34,842 nucleotides of DNA from Rhizophagus sp. LPA8_4_AMF (GCA_021464525.1 JADRCO010000391.1:1-34842); one strand, 5' to 3'; shown: positions 21,020-31,615, numbered from the stretch's first letter. Numbers and translations: made by a program. The notes: generated by a model from the letters alone, not told the origin.

Positions 21020-22775
21020 TTAATTTGACGATTTTTTATTTAAGAGCTTGAAGAATTTAAACCCATCGTTATTAGGTGTTGTAACTACTTCTTGTCCGTG
21101 ATAATTATCATCATTTATTATTGCTGAAGCTGGTTCATGGTTAGTTCCCTTTTCTTTTTGACCGTAATTATTATAATTTTTAATATTATTTTGACTCTGT
21201 CTATTTTTATTCCATTTATATAAAAAGAAACTTCCAACCAATAAGAAAATACCACCTAATAAAGTTCCTATAATTGCACCAATCATCTTAGAATTATCTG
21301 ATGAATTATTAGGTGGTTGTGGTAGAGAAGGTGGTGATGATTTTGGATCAAATTTTGTCGTCCATATATATTCTTCATTATTACTAATATCAAGTAACAA
21401 TATATTACTTTCAACTCTTCTATTGTAACTCTGTCCTATTAAAGTTGAATGATTTTGGTTAAATTAATTCATTTGTTTAGACCATAGTATAGAATATTAT
21501 ATTTACCAAATGATATAACCATATATTTTCCAATTACATTTGCTTTATGAAAAGCTCTAGGTTCTGGAATTTTTCCAGAAAATTTTGGAACATACCAATT
21601 ATAATTAGTCAAATCTAATACATAAAGTGTAGTATCTGAATATTCAGAATTATCATAATATCCTCCATAAATTATAACTCTTTGACCATCTAAACCTGTT
21701 AATATCATTATTATATTTATAATTAATATTATTATTCAAACTTTTATAATAATCAGTACTAGTATTCTTATTTAATTGCATACCAAGAATTGTGGAAAAT
21801 CCCGCTCTGTTAGAAGGAATTTTTCCTGTTGTTACCTAAAAATTAATAAAAGTTATTTCATAATTTAAAATGTTCATTGAAATAGTTTATATAACTTACT
21901 TCTGTGTTCCAATGGTCATTAACTGTATCATATATATAGACCTATATAAATATTTTATCTTAATATTAAATTTCTTATATAGCTTACATTGACGATATTT
22001 ACCTCACTTAATGCTAAGGCGGTACCGTTAATAATATTCAAAACTTGATCATCATAAATAGTATTTCCATTTGCACCACCTAAACAACAAGTGTTCATTA
22101 ATATAATCGACAAAACATTAAATAAATAGACATTTCTTGCTTACCCATATAAATAATCTTATTGTTTGGCAATAAAGTAGCACCATAATTACTTCTTGGA
22201 GTTGGAGCATTAACTAAACTTCCTTTTCCCCAACTAAGATTTATTGTATCTAAAATATCCATTCCATTTACTGGAATATTATTATCAATATGTCCGCTCC
22301 ACAAATAAAATTTCCCATTATAATCAATAACGCCTGTTAAATCATATTTTCTAATTGTATTAATTCCAGCTATTTTTTGAGTTTTCCATGCAATATTTTG
22401 TGGGTCAAATGTATAAACTAATGCTATAGTTGGATCATCCGAATAACCGCCATATAAAAATAATGTATCATTGTTTATACCGCCTTTAGCTGATGCTGCA
22501 CCAGCATGTAGTGGAATCATATTAATACCTGATAAGTCTTGCCATGATAATTCTTGAGTACTATCAAATGGAACGGAAACATCAAGATAAAAAAATTCTT
22601 TTATTGATTTATCATTTAAATTAAAGCCAGCCAAAATGTATAATTTATTATCGACAAGTGTAGCAGTATGGCGACTTGATACACTTGGCTTAAAGGGCAT
22701 TAATTGGCAATTTACTTTAACTAATACTTGAAGTAATATCCATAATAAAAAATAAGCTAAAAATTTTTTTGACAT
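21020..22775 (-). CDS. Kelch gene C: secreted, membrane-anchored kelch-repeat protein, 468 aa, six exons
   Basis: Exons: 22775-22145, 22079-22003, 21941-21900, 21835-21784, 21695-21507, 21435-21020 (1407 nt in one frame). Intron positions and phases match A and B. The signal peptide (about residues 1-23) is nearly the same as in B. Six kelch blades follow. The stalk at 361-380 is short, with only a few prolines and an Asn/Ser stretch. The membrane helix is at 382-403 (Gly-rich, Met-Ile-Gly-Ala start), then Tyr-Lys-Trp-Asn-Lys and an Asn-rich tail ending in the same Phe-Lys-Phe-Phe-Lys motif as B. C and B are closest to each other by tail and flanks. The upstream flank runs without the large insert seen at B, so C shows the uninterrupted state. 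Role inferred: surface binding protein; ligand unknown. Confidence 0.9.
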
Positions 22776-22854
22776 TATTATATTTAAAAATTAATGCAGT
22801 AGATACTAGAAATTTCGAAGGAAAAAATTTATGTGTTTATTTTTTAAAACTATT

Positions 22855-22997
22855 TTGGCGTATATTTAATATTCTTATTAGCGTATTTAAAGAAAGTTCT
22901 GAATAGAACGGAACACAAACACAAATTGATTCAATATTTATTTCACAACAATAATACAGTTACCCCTGCGTCAGTGACAAATAAGAATGTGCCAAAT
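22855..22997 (-). promoter_or_regulatory. Conserved promoter blocks of kelch gene C
   Basis: TTGGCGTATATTTAA at 22855-22869 (about 80 bp from the ATG), AGAACGGAACACAAACAC at 22905-22922, ACCCCTGCGTCAGTGACA at 22962-22979, and AATGTGCCAAATAGGG at about 22984-22999. On the gene strand the third block contains TGACGCAGGGG, which resembles a bZIP half-site; that resemblance is suggestive only. Confidence 0.6.
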
Positions 22998-23021
22998 AGG
23001 GATTGGAGCAACTATGTGGAT

Positions 23022-23690
23022 ATAAATAACGACTTCATATGACTTCACATTTATTGTACATTCGATGTGATTAAATCAAAACAGTAATGCCACTCTAATT
23101 AATATTTAAACTAATTTTTTCGTCAAACAAAATTATTCGAAAATTGACGATCATTTTCCAAACTATTAAAATTGTGGACACCAAATGTAATCCAGTGTAA
23201 TATTAACATGTATTTGAAATTTAAAGATTTAAACGTCATTTTAAGTAAGATAACTCGAGTTCTGACCTTTCAAAAATAAAAATTTCTTGGAACCATGACG
23301 ATGAAAATTTTGCTTTGCAGATACAGTACATAATTATAGATCCTTGAAGTGACGGTTATAAATATAAATCCCTATTATATTTCTATATTAAGTAATAATA
23401 TAATGAGTTTGTTTATTGTTTGTTTATTAAACCTGTCTACCTTATTTATCAGAATAAATCAGGCCTAGTTTTTCCTGTTGTACTCTCTAAATCTGTAATA
23501 CAAAGATTTTCCATTTAGAAAATCTTAATAACTTGATTAATGTTCATCAAAACACTTCCTCTAACTCCTTACTTAGGGATCGAATACTTTTAATGCTAGG
23601 AATAAGTGAGAAATAGCTGTTCTGATGAATTGAAATTCATATATAGAAAATATAACAAAATTATTTAACATAACAATTAGAAAAAGTTAA
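23022..23690. repeat. Shared distal 5' flank of kelch gene C (pairs with 16943-17505 and 18305-18420)
   Basis: Matches the B flank to about 23525. It then matches again at 23575-23690 with 18305-18420 (TAGGAATAAGTGA, TGATGAA). The B side has about 0.8 kb extra between these two matches. Confidence 0.75.
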
Positions 23691-25496
23691 TTATTGTTAA
23701 ATATATAAACTTGTAAGTGGTAAGGAATCCTTCATTCAATCTGAATCAATGAAAATAAATAAATATGATTTGCAACATGAAAAAAAATTAAACTCTCTCT
23801 ACCCGACAACAGTCCTCTTGCCGCTGCTACTCCAGACAAACCTGAAGGCAAGCAATATTTTAAATAACTCTATTTCACACCCCTGCTTCGACTGCTAGTG
23901 CGTAAAGACAAAGGTTTTTCAGAATACTTATTTTAACTAATGCTATGCATAATGTCAAAGTGTTTAATAGGAGGAGTAAAAAAAAATTAAAAATGATTTT
24001 TCCTTATTCTGTAACAAATTTTTTTTGAAAACATCATATCGAAAAAAAATAAATGACATAACTTTATTTTCCCATCATTTACAAGGACAGGATATTTATT
24101 CAGGAAATAGCATCACTAAATTATCAGACAGTCCAGTGACCATCCCTGATCAAAATTGTAAATTTTACGTTAAGATTTTTACGTAAAATTAATAAAATAT
24201 ATGTCCAATAACTGTTAATTGACTATTATAAAGTCATTAATCGTTATAATTATGTTTACGGACAGTAATTTAACAATATTACTTTATAAATGAACAGTTA
24301 TATGACGAAATATAAAGGACTGTCCAATAATTGTACACTGTATAGTTCATAATAAATTATGGTTTATATTTTAGCATAAAGATATAAATGCCGAAATATG
24401 TTACTTGAACTTAGTATTTGTAAATGGTCAAGTTTAACCTGACGATTAGCTTGACTTCTAAATATGGCTTAAACCTTTCTGGCGTTTTTATAGAATTAAT
24501 ATGTACTTTCGATTGATTCCTAATTTACTTTATATGCTTTAATGCTTTATGCATTTATGCTTGTACGTCCAGTGCTTTTTTTACGGACAACAGTTCAATA
24601 ATAAATTGAAAAATTTAATAAGATCTTTTTTTTCATAAAAAAAGTATAAATAATAAGTAGCAAAAAAATATTTTTTTATAGTACTTAATCAAATTTTTTA
24701 TTAAAAAAAAAACAATTATTAGTTATTTTTTTAAAAAATTAAAAATTAATCAGAAAAAATAAGCATTTAATTCTGATCAGTAGAGTATATGTCTAATAAT
24801 AATATCACTAGATCATTATTTTCATTATTTTTTAATTAATTAAAAAATTAATAAAAAAAATCCTTTTTTATTTATAAAAAAAAATAATTACTAATTAAGA
24901 AAAAAAAAGAATTTTTTGATCATCAGATCTTGAAAAACATTCTTATAGCGAGTGTGTTGTATATACATATATTAGGCAAACATGTGATCTTACGTTACCT
25001 ATCTAGCACTTTCTATAAACTGTACTCGCTAAAGGTATGGGGTATGCTGTGCTTTCATGCAACAATTAGTCGGTCAGCGCCCTAAAAATCTCGGTTAAAC
25101 CAAAATTTAATAGTATAATAGCATTAAAAATTTAAATGTTCAATATCAAATATGGGTTTAATAAGAAACAACATAATCGAAAATTTCCAATAAATTAATT
25201 TATCCATATTATATATAAAGTTTTTTAGTAATTTTCGCCAGGTCAGGTGGAATAAAAAACTGAGTAAAAAAGCACGGTTTTATATAATTGATAAATTGTT
25301 TGTTGTATAAGTGTTGTATATAATAAAATAAGAAATGATATATAGTTATCTAGTATTAAGAATACAGAGTAAATTTCTAGATCGCTTTTAATTGTGAAAA
25401 AAAAATAAAAATTGAAAGATTAATGAACAACAAAATGCACGCTTAGCCAAGATCATGAAGACATGAACAAACTCGATAAAAAAGTGTTATCGTGCC
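23691..25496. other. Extremely AT-rich spacer
   Basis: No gene seen. A short exact mirror ATTTTACGT/ACGTAAAAT lies at about 24161-24187, and GGACTGTCC-like words occur at about 24128 and 24326. Around 24610-24920 the sequence is almost only A and T. Confidence 0.6.
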
Positions 25497-25499
25497 TTA

Positions 25500-26121
25500 A
25501 AAGCCATTGGTAACTATAAGAGAGTAAGTGCGTCCTGGTATTTCTTCAAATTTGGCCGTATACTCCTGCAAAATTCGTGATAAGGTTGACAAACCCGAAC
25601 TTAAAGAATGTCCTGTGTGCAATGATATGCTACCATCATCAGTAGTCGCTGTCATTATTGATATAACATTCTTTCCAGAACCAACATGTGATGTACCTGA
25701 AGAACTCAATTGCCTTACAAAAATATAAAAGTGTTAATTGCACGAAATTTTCCTACTATTTCAATATATTATGCGGACACCAGTATAGACACTGTGCACG
25801 AATCCTCTATCGTTATAAATCGTTATTGTGTGTCTCCAGTCATTTATGAAATCAGACCAGTTTCAAATGCTATATACTTTACTTTGGAAGACTGAGAGAT
25901 TAATATTAGCAACGCAGATTGTTAAATTACTCCGTTGTATGAAATCGTGCTGCTCACACGAGTGGTAAAGAAGCATACAAGGCTAATTCTGATGTGAAAA
26001 AAGGCCCTGAAGCACTTGCTAGAGGTGTACGTGTCTATTAGCCTTATCTGGGTTATGACATTCGAAAAACTTCACCCAAATTCGTAAGAGATTGCAGCAA
26101 AGGAAGTTGAAGTAATGGTAC
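25500..26121 (+). pseudogene. Relic of an unrecognised gene, cut by the transposon end
   Basis: Several plus-strand open pieces look protein-like and could be parts of one gene: 25528-25728 (Cys-Pro-Val-Cys motif), 25710-25895 (Asn-Arg-Tyr-Cys-Val-Ser-Pro-Val-Ile-Tyr-Glu), and about 25950-26121 (Lys-Lys-Gly-Pro-Glu-Ala-Leu-Ala-Arg, then Pro-Tyr-Leu-Gly-Tyr-Asp). They lie in different frames with in-frame stops. The last stays open, after one shift, until the transposon end at 26122, as if the element had landed in the coding region. Base composition is less AT-rich than around it. On the opposite strand 25497-25709 is also open (Ser/Thr/Gly-rich), so the strand is not certain. I do not recognise the family. 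Confidence 0.35.
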
Positions 26122-27419
26122 AGTCAGCCCTCAATATAACGAAGTAGGCGTCCGAGCTGATTAGGCCTTCGTAATAAAAAAATTTGGTAACACCACAACG
26201 AATTTATTCAGTATATAACGAATATTATTACGTTATATTAAATATTCGTTATGTATTTTTATTAAGGTGTATATATGTAAACTTTTAAATAATAAATTAA
26301 GCATTCAGTTAATAATAGACTTATTTAGTGTCATTTCAAGAAAATTATTTATTATATTATCGTTATATAAAGTATTATATTAATCTATATATACTAATTA
26401 GCATTTTTATTCATTTGCCATTGACAAAACTATCATGGTTAGTTTGTTTTGCAGATATGAAACGTTATTTTAAAGCTTCCTCAATTTTTTTCGTTTCATC
26501 CAAAATAAACCTCCTGTTGCTCCAAATGTAAAATCGCTTTTTTTATAAGATTCAATAGCCTCATTTTGAGTAACGGGTGGTAGAAGATCCAAAGGTTCTT
26601 ATGCTTCCTCTTCTTGGTTATTAGGAAGAACTGCTTTTAATTTCTTCATTAGATGGCATTTCTGTTGTAATTTCATTATTATCACAATAAATAAGTTCTT
26701 CGGCATTACTAGGATCTCAAAATCAAAGTTTATCAATCATTGCTTGAACTTCTCCTAATTCTTCTATATGTATATAATAAATTTGTGTGTCTGCATCCAT
26801 AATGTCAGAATCTATAGAATCCATAATATCAGCTTCATATTCATCATTTTTAGGCAAAGTGTCCACCTTTAACCAACAATTTTTGATTGTATCTCATGTA
26901 GCATTATCTCATGCGCGTGCAACATATTTGATACACTGTTTGATATTAATTTCAGCAGGTTCAATTCCATATTCGTTGTATTTATCAAAAGCTTTAATTT
27001 TTATTACAAAAAAAACAACTTTCAATATTGTGTCTAAAAATAAGTAAATTATTTAACATTATATAAATGATTTAAAAATTATTCATTATAAACAAAAAAA
27101 GATGTTATTGTGTTTTACCTTAAAACTAATGATGATCCCTTGATCGTATGGTTGTAAGTGCGCGATCGTGTTTGGGGAAGATATTTGTTAGTAATATTTG
27201 TAAGATGAATAGTTTCATATAGAGCATGGGTTGAAGCATTGTCAATGAAAAGAAGAATGTTTCAACTTTGTCTTCTCATCTTGATATCAAGTTTCTTGAG
27301 ATATTGGTTCCAAATAGACACTTGCATCCAACTTTTAGAGTTTGAATAATAACCAATTTTTGTATACATTTTTAAGAGCTCGAGGACTTTCATATTTATA
27401 TATAAATAATGGGCACAAT
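26122..27419 (-). mobile_element. 5'-truncated pogo/Tigger DNA transposon relic with one terminal repeat
   Basis: The surviving end begins at about 26122 with CAGTCAGCCCTCAATATAAC preceded by TA. This is the usual start of Tigger-like terminal repeats next to a TA target. Subterminal AACGAA/TTCGTT words recur to about 26270. The transposase relic lies 290 bp inside and reads toward this end. No matching inverted repeat is visible between 27420 and 27960, so the other end is deleted. Confidence 0.65.
26411..27419 (-). pseudogene. pogo/Tigger-type DDE transposase, C-terminal part, broken
   Basis: The minus strand encodes recognisable pogo-family segments in order. They are Ser-Trp-Met-Gln then Lys-Met-Arg-Arg-Gln, the second-Asp motif Leu-Leu-Phe-Ile-Asp-Asn-Ala-Ser (about 27230-27260), the third-acid motif Pro-Asn-Thr-Ile-Ala-His-Leu-Gln-Pro-Tyr-Asp-Gln-Gly (about 27135-27170), and a Asn-Cys-Trp region (about 26870). 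The frame ends with Asn-Gly-Lys-stop at 26411. At least three frame changes and several in-frame TGA codons break it. The N-terminal DNA-binding domain and first catalytic Asp are missing, so it is 5'-truncated and dead. A GT-AG interval of 85 bp (27118-27034) sits between Ser-Phe-Lys and Thr-Gln-Tyr and may be an intron. Family assignment is by motif from memory. Confidence 0.75.
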
Positions 27420-27980
27420 TTTCACTTCTTTGTAAAATTATTAATTGGGATTTTAGTTGTTACTGCTTATTTTTACTAAGTATTCTAGAAAAATACAAAA
27501 TCTGATGTTAGAAAGTCTTAAAAGGTAATAAATCATCTTATGTATGTTTTACTGATTTATGTCAAGTGATAACTGGATACCTGTCGCGTCAAAATTAAGG
27601 TATAATTGAGCATTAACAAATTAAATATATTATCTTAAATATCAAATTGTTTAAAGTATATTTATATAAATGATTCCACGTAAATCAAATAAGTATAAAT
27701 TATGATATACAGGTGACGTGACGTGTCTGACACAAACCGATACCTGATATACTGTAGGTATAAATTATTGATCATGTATAAATTATTTATAATATTGCTT
27801 CAATAATATATTATTTACTTATGCGTCAATTAGATTCATACTTATTTATTAATGTATATTGAATAAATATACACATATTAGGTTAGTATGTATATTTAAA
27901 TATACCATAATGAATAGTTATCCTCTTATTTTTCTTAAAAATTTCTCTTATCTTCTTTCTTTAATGATTTTTTTAAAAAA
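27420..27980. other. Spacer between the transposon relic and the F-box gene
   Basis: No gene and no second transposon end seen. It must contain the promoter of the F-box gene. No clear TATA box stands out from the AT-rich background. GTGACGTGACGTGTCTGAC at about 27714 is a short direct repeat of GACGTG. Confidence 0.5.
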
Positions 27981-29393
27981 ATGATGAACAAGGACATAAT
28001 TTTCCTAATATTAAAAGAACTTAAAGATGACAGAAAATCCCTTTATTCGTGTCTTTTAGCTAATAAAATTTGGTGTGAAACGACAGTACCATTTTTATGG
28101 AAACTTGCTGGAAAATATAAGCCAACAAAAAATGCGATGGAAATATTATTTAATGTAATACTTTCACATTTATCTGAAGAATCAAAGAATATTTTGAAGG
28201 TTCAAGTAATTGATCTCTTTATAAAAGTATATCAACGACCTTCATTTAATTATATTAATTACTGGAGATATTTAAATTTATATCTTTTAGAATTTATGAT
28301 ACATTCTAAGAAAGTTGAAGAATTCAAAATAACTATTATGAGGAATGAAATTTTGAAATTATTCATTAATAAGAATACAAAATTCATTGGACTTTATATA
28401 CCACAAAATTTTAGTTATCAAATACATCTTATTTTTGGAGCTGAATATTGTTTATCAACAATTGAATATTTGAGCTGTGATGCCAATACAAACCAAAATA
28501 TTTTAAAAGGATTGTCTAAAATATGCAAATCAATTAAAAAATTGAGATTTGATATTATTCAAGATTTTAAAATGGTTGAATTAATTAAAACTCAAAAAAA
28601 TCTCAATGATATTTATATGAGTTGTTATTCATATTTAAGAGATGAGCTATATTGTAATAATCTTGAAGAATCACTTATTAAAAATTCAGATACAATTCAA
28701 TATCTAAGTATAGATTGGACACCTGTTACACAAATTCTTTCATTTCTTACACATATGATAGATCCAGATCTGTCAGTTCATTTAGGAGCTCCTATTTTTT
28801 CACTTTTAAGAGAAAGGCAAGTTTCTTTTAAAATTCTAAAAAGTTTAATTGAAAATACAAAAGGAAATCTTACCGAAATTAGTATTTATTATTATGATAA
28901 GAATGATAACAGAATGCTTATAAAATCAATTTATCAAAATTGTCCATTACTTAGATATCTTAAATTGTTAATTCACAATGATATTATTTCAGAGTTAGAA
29001 ATGTTATTAACTAATTGCCAATATTTAAATGGGTTAGTTATTATAATATTAGAAAATGGATTTGATTGGAATAATTTATTTAATATATTAATCAGATCAT
29101 CACCAACTAATTTGTTTAAATTTAAATTTTCATCATATGGACTTAAATTGGAATCTTTAAAATTACTTCTTGATAATTGGAAAGGGAGACATCCTATGTT
29201 ATTACAAATTATTCTATATTGTAATTTTACAATAATGTCACCACCAAAATTACATCATCAGCTACAAATAGGTTGTTTAATCAAAGATTATAAAGCAAAT
29301 GGAACAATTGAAAAATATGACGTTGATTGGAATGGCCAAGATTTTGAAGATTTTAGATGGGTTCAAGGTGAATCCATTCCTTATTTTAATTAA
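27981..29393 (+). CDS. F-box/LRR-like protein, 470 aa, single exon
   Basis: One uninterrupted frame from an ATG-ATG pair to TAA, with no intron needed. Residues about 4-42 fit a degenerate F-box: Ile-Ile-Phe-Leu-Ile-Leu-Lys-Glu-Leu, then Leu-Tyr-Ser-Cys-Leu-Leu-Ala-Asn-Lys, then Trp-Cys and Pro-Phe-Leu-Trp-Lys. The rest is Leu/Ile/Asn-rich with weak, irregular leucine-rich-repeat spacing (for example residues about 165-215 and 320-400), as in the large F-box family of Glomeromycotina. Known of the family: the F-box binds Skp1 in an SCF ubiquitin ligase and the C-terminal repeats choose the substrate. Inferred here; the substrate is unknown. The gene stands alone between a transposon relic and gene-poor DNA and runs opposite to the kelch genes. 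The upstream 50 bp are T-rich. No feature shows decay, so it is probably functional. Confidence 0.85.
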   Translation: MMNKDIIFLILKELKDDRKSLYSCLLANKIWCETTVPFLWKLAGKYKPTKNAMEILFNVILSHLSEESKNILKVQVIDLFIKVYQRPSFNYINYWRYLNLYLLEFMIHSKKVEEFKITIMRNEILKLFINKNTKFIGLYIPQNFSYQIHLIFGAEYCLSTIEYLSCDANTNQNILKGLSKICKSIKKLRFDIIQDFKMVELIKTQKNLNDIYMSCYSYLRDELYCNNLEESLIKNSDTIQYLSIDWTPVTQILSFLTHMIDPDLSVHLGAPIFSLLRERQVSFKILKSLIENTKGNLTEISIYYYDKNDNRMLIKSIYQNCPLLRYLKLLIHNDIISELEMLLTNCQYLNGLVIIILENGFDWNNLFNILIRSSPTNLFKFKFSSYGLKLESLKLLLDNWKGRHPMLLQIILYCNFTIMSPPKLHHQLQIGCLIKDYKANGTIEKYDVDWNGQDFEDFRWVQGESIPYFN

Positions 29394-31284
29394 AATGCAT
29401 TTTTTATAAACTATAAAAAGATTTCTTTAAAATTTTGTTAAATTTACTTTATACTAAATAGAAGATAATAAAAAAAATACTTATCTGTTATACATTTAAT
29501 AAAAACTATTTATTAACAACTATAATGAATTTTTTATAATTTATTATAAATTAAATTTTTGCTTCTGATTTTGTTTGTAATTGATTGTAAGCCACTACTT
29601 TTTTTCATTTTTATTAGCTTTATTAGAAATAACTTTTTTCACATTAGTTTTGATGGATTTGATGGTTTGATACATTCTGCAAACATCAGCTCATCTACAC
29701 CTATATCTGGACATATTAGCAGAAAGTAGCTTAATTTAAACAAGACTTTTGGAACTTAATTACGATAAAAGTTTTAATTTGTAAGAGAAGTAGGTTAAGT
29801 ATTATTATATTCTTTTAAATGTAAATAATAATTGTTTTGAATAGCAAAATACAAATGGTTTATATCACCTTTACAAGTTGATAGTTGTAAAAAGAAAGTT
29901 CTACTTATGAATTTCATCTCGGTAATATAGTCTGAAAATTTTGTGTTACGAATTACTTTATTAGGAAACATACTGGCTGCAATATACAATATGTATTCGA
30001 GCTTTTTCATTCTCTAGATCATTGGATGTATTTTTTCAAATAAACATGAATTAGTATTAGATCCTTTTTCAAGTGAATTGAACAACTAGATGGGTTAATG
30101 AAATCAATGGCTCAAATTAAACAACCATCAAAATTGGTTATTGGTAATTAGGATATGAAGAAATGACTCAGCCCAATTTGCATACATTAAATGTTTTTAA
30201 TTCAATTTGCAAGTATTATTTTGTCATAAATGAATTGATTTGAGTCATTAAAACCTAAATATATTTGGAACTTTGTAAAATTTTTGAAATCAGGATCATT
30301 TTTTTTAATTAGATTAGATGAGTCATGATGAGCAAAGAAGAAATTTAGTTTATAATCACGTCTGGACGATCGACAAATCAGGGATGCGACAAAGTTGAGT
30401 CATGCATCTTTTTTGCGATTTTTTTTTCTTCATTCTTATCTACTTAATATGTTCTTAAATAATTTTTTAAATAAAGAATTTATTAGTTAATTTTTTTTCA
30501 CATTAAATGTCAATCCAGATCATACTGCATATAAGTTATTGTATTTAAAGTCTCACCTTAAACAATTGCAATTGCTATTTTGTCACTGCTCAGTCTCTAA
30601 TTTCTCTTTATTCTCTGAATCACGATGTGTCAACTCAGATATTATTTAAATCAAAATTTCTTTAATCTGTTTTCCATTAATATTTTGCATTAAACAAAGT
30701 TCTGGAACACTTCTGGATCACATTGCATAATAAACAGACTCTGATCTTAACTTTTCTTATATATCTTATTTGTTATTGATCATTTATTTCTGCTATAGTA
30801 TTCTTAATATTTCTCAATCTTTTATTTTCCAATCTTTTCAAAGTCTTCAGATCTTCCTAAAGATTCAAATTTTCTCAAAATCTTCAAGTCTTTCTCAAAC
30901 TTTAAATCTTTTATATTTAAATTCTCATATTATCTTACGATATTTGCCGAAACAGACATTATGGCCTTGATGAAATGAATATTCTATTCTTCTTCTCAAG
31001 AAAGCCAAATCTATCTACCATTTCATTTTTTCAATACTTTAATGGCAAAAGATTTTCTACAATTGCCTGCAGTACAGATTCATTTGCTGAAGATATTGCA
31101 CTGATCAATGTAATCAATGGTTGTGGTGATGAAGTTAAAAGATAATATGATGAAAAATGGTAGTGGTAATGGTGATGCAATATAGTGTTTGGTGACATTA
31201 TAACTCATTCTTATTAAATTAATTATATTATCATTAAAAATAATAATTAATTAAATTAACTTAAGTATCATAAAAAATTGTATT
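29394..31284. other. Spacer downstream of the F-box gene
   Basis: Apart from the possible relic near 29.8-30.06 kb, nothing coding is supported. 30780-30915 is strongly pyrimidine-rich on the plus strand, with a loose 15-17 bp periodicity of TTTCAA/TCTTC words. The 66-codon frame over it reflects this composition. Confidence 0.5.
29795..30060 (-). pseudogene. Possible relic of an unrecognised gene
   Basis: A 71-codon ATG frame (30010-29795) reads Met-Lys-Lys-Leu-Glu-Tyr-Ile and ends Lys-Glu-Tyr-Asn-Asn-Thr. The same frame is open further upstream except for one TAG just before the ATG (Asn-Ser-Cys-Leu-Phe-Glu-Lys-Ile-His-Pro). That looks like a longer gene broken by a stop, but no family is recognised and in such AT-rich DNA the frame could be chance. 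Confidence 0.25.
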
Positions 31285-31405
31285 TACCAAATGACATAAC
31301 CATATAATTTTCCAATTAGATTTGCTAATTAATTTATTTTCACTCTTAATAATTATAATCTTTTAATTATATACTAAGGATTGTGGAAAGCATTGTTTGA
31401 AAGCT
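31285..31405 (-). pseudogene. Kelch relic 2: exon 5 end and exon 4 edge
   Basis: Positions 31285-31325 match the end of exon 5 and its donor in genes A and C (TTTACCAAATGA, then ATAACCATATA and TTTTCCAATTA on the plus strand). That is the Val-Ile-Gly-Lys-Tyr-Met-Val region. Most of exon 5 is deleted. At 31372-31395 the text resumes as TATACTAAGGATTGTGGAAA, matching the exon 4 donor and 3' end. Nearby GGTGAT-like words (31110-31170) may be residue of a stalk repeat. Confidence 0.65.
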
Positions 31406-31505
31406 TGAGTTGATTTTCTCGTTCAGTTACCATCAATGATTATCAATGATGTGTGTAAATTATAACTTAGCACGCTTCTATTATTAATATCGTTCGAAAA
31501 AAAAT

Positions 31506-31615
31506 AATTAAAATTTTATTGCTAATTATTCACTTGACAATAAAATTTTATTTTTGATAATTTGTAATTATCAAAAATGTATAAATATAGACAAAGTTAT
31601 AATAAAATTTTAATT
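31506..31615. repeat. Nested inverted repeat, possible MITE or cruciform
   Basis: AATTAAAATTTTATT (31506-31520) is an exact mirror of AATAAAATTTTAATT (31601-31615). Inside, ATTTTTGATAATT (31550-31562) mirrors AATTATCAAAAAT (31566-31578) with a 3-base loop. The region is AT-only in places, so chance contributes, but two exact nested mirrors in 110 bp are notable. Confidence 0.55.

Noticed and set aside
26328-27047. Plus-strand frames at 26328-26531 and 26787-27047
   Set aside because: Antisense to the pogo transposase relic, whose conserved motifs are on the minus strand.
30770-30970. 66-codon plus-strand frame rich in Ser, Leu and Phe
   Set aside because: Reflects a pyrimidine-rich, loosely periodic tract. 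No start context or family resemblance.
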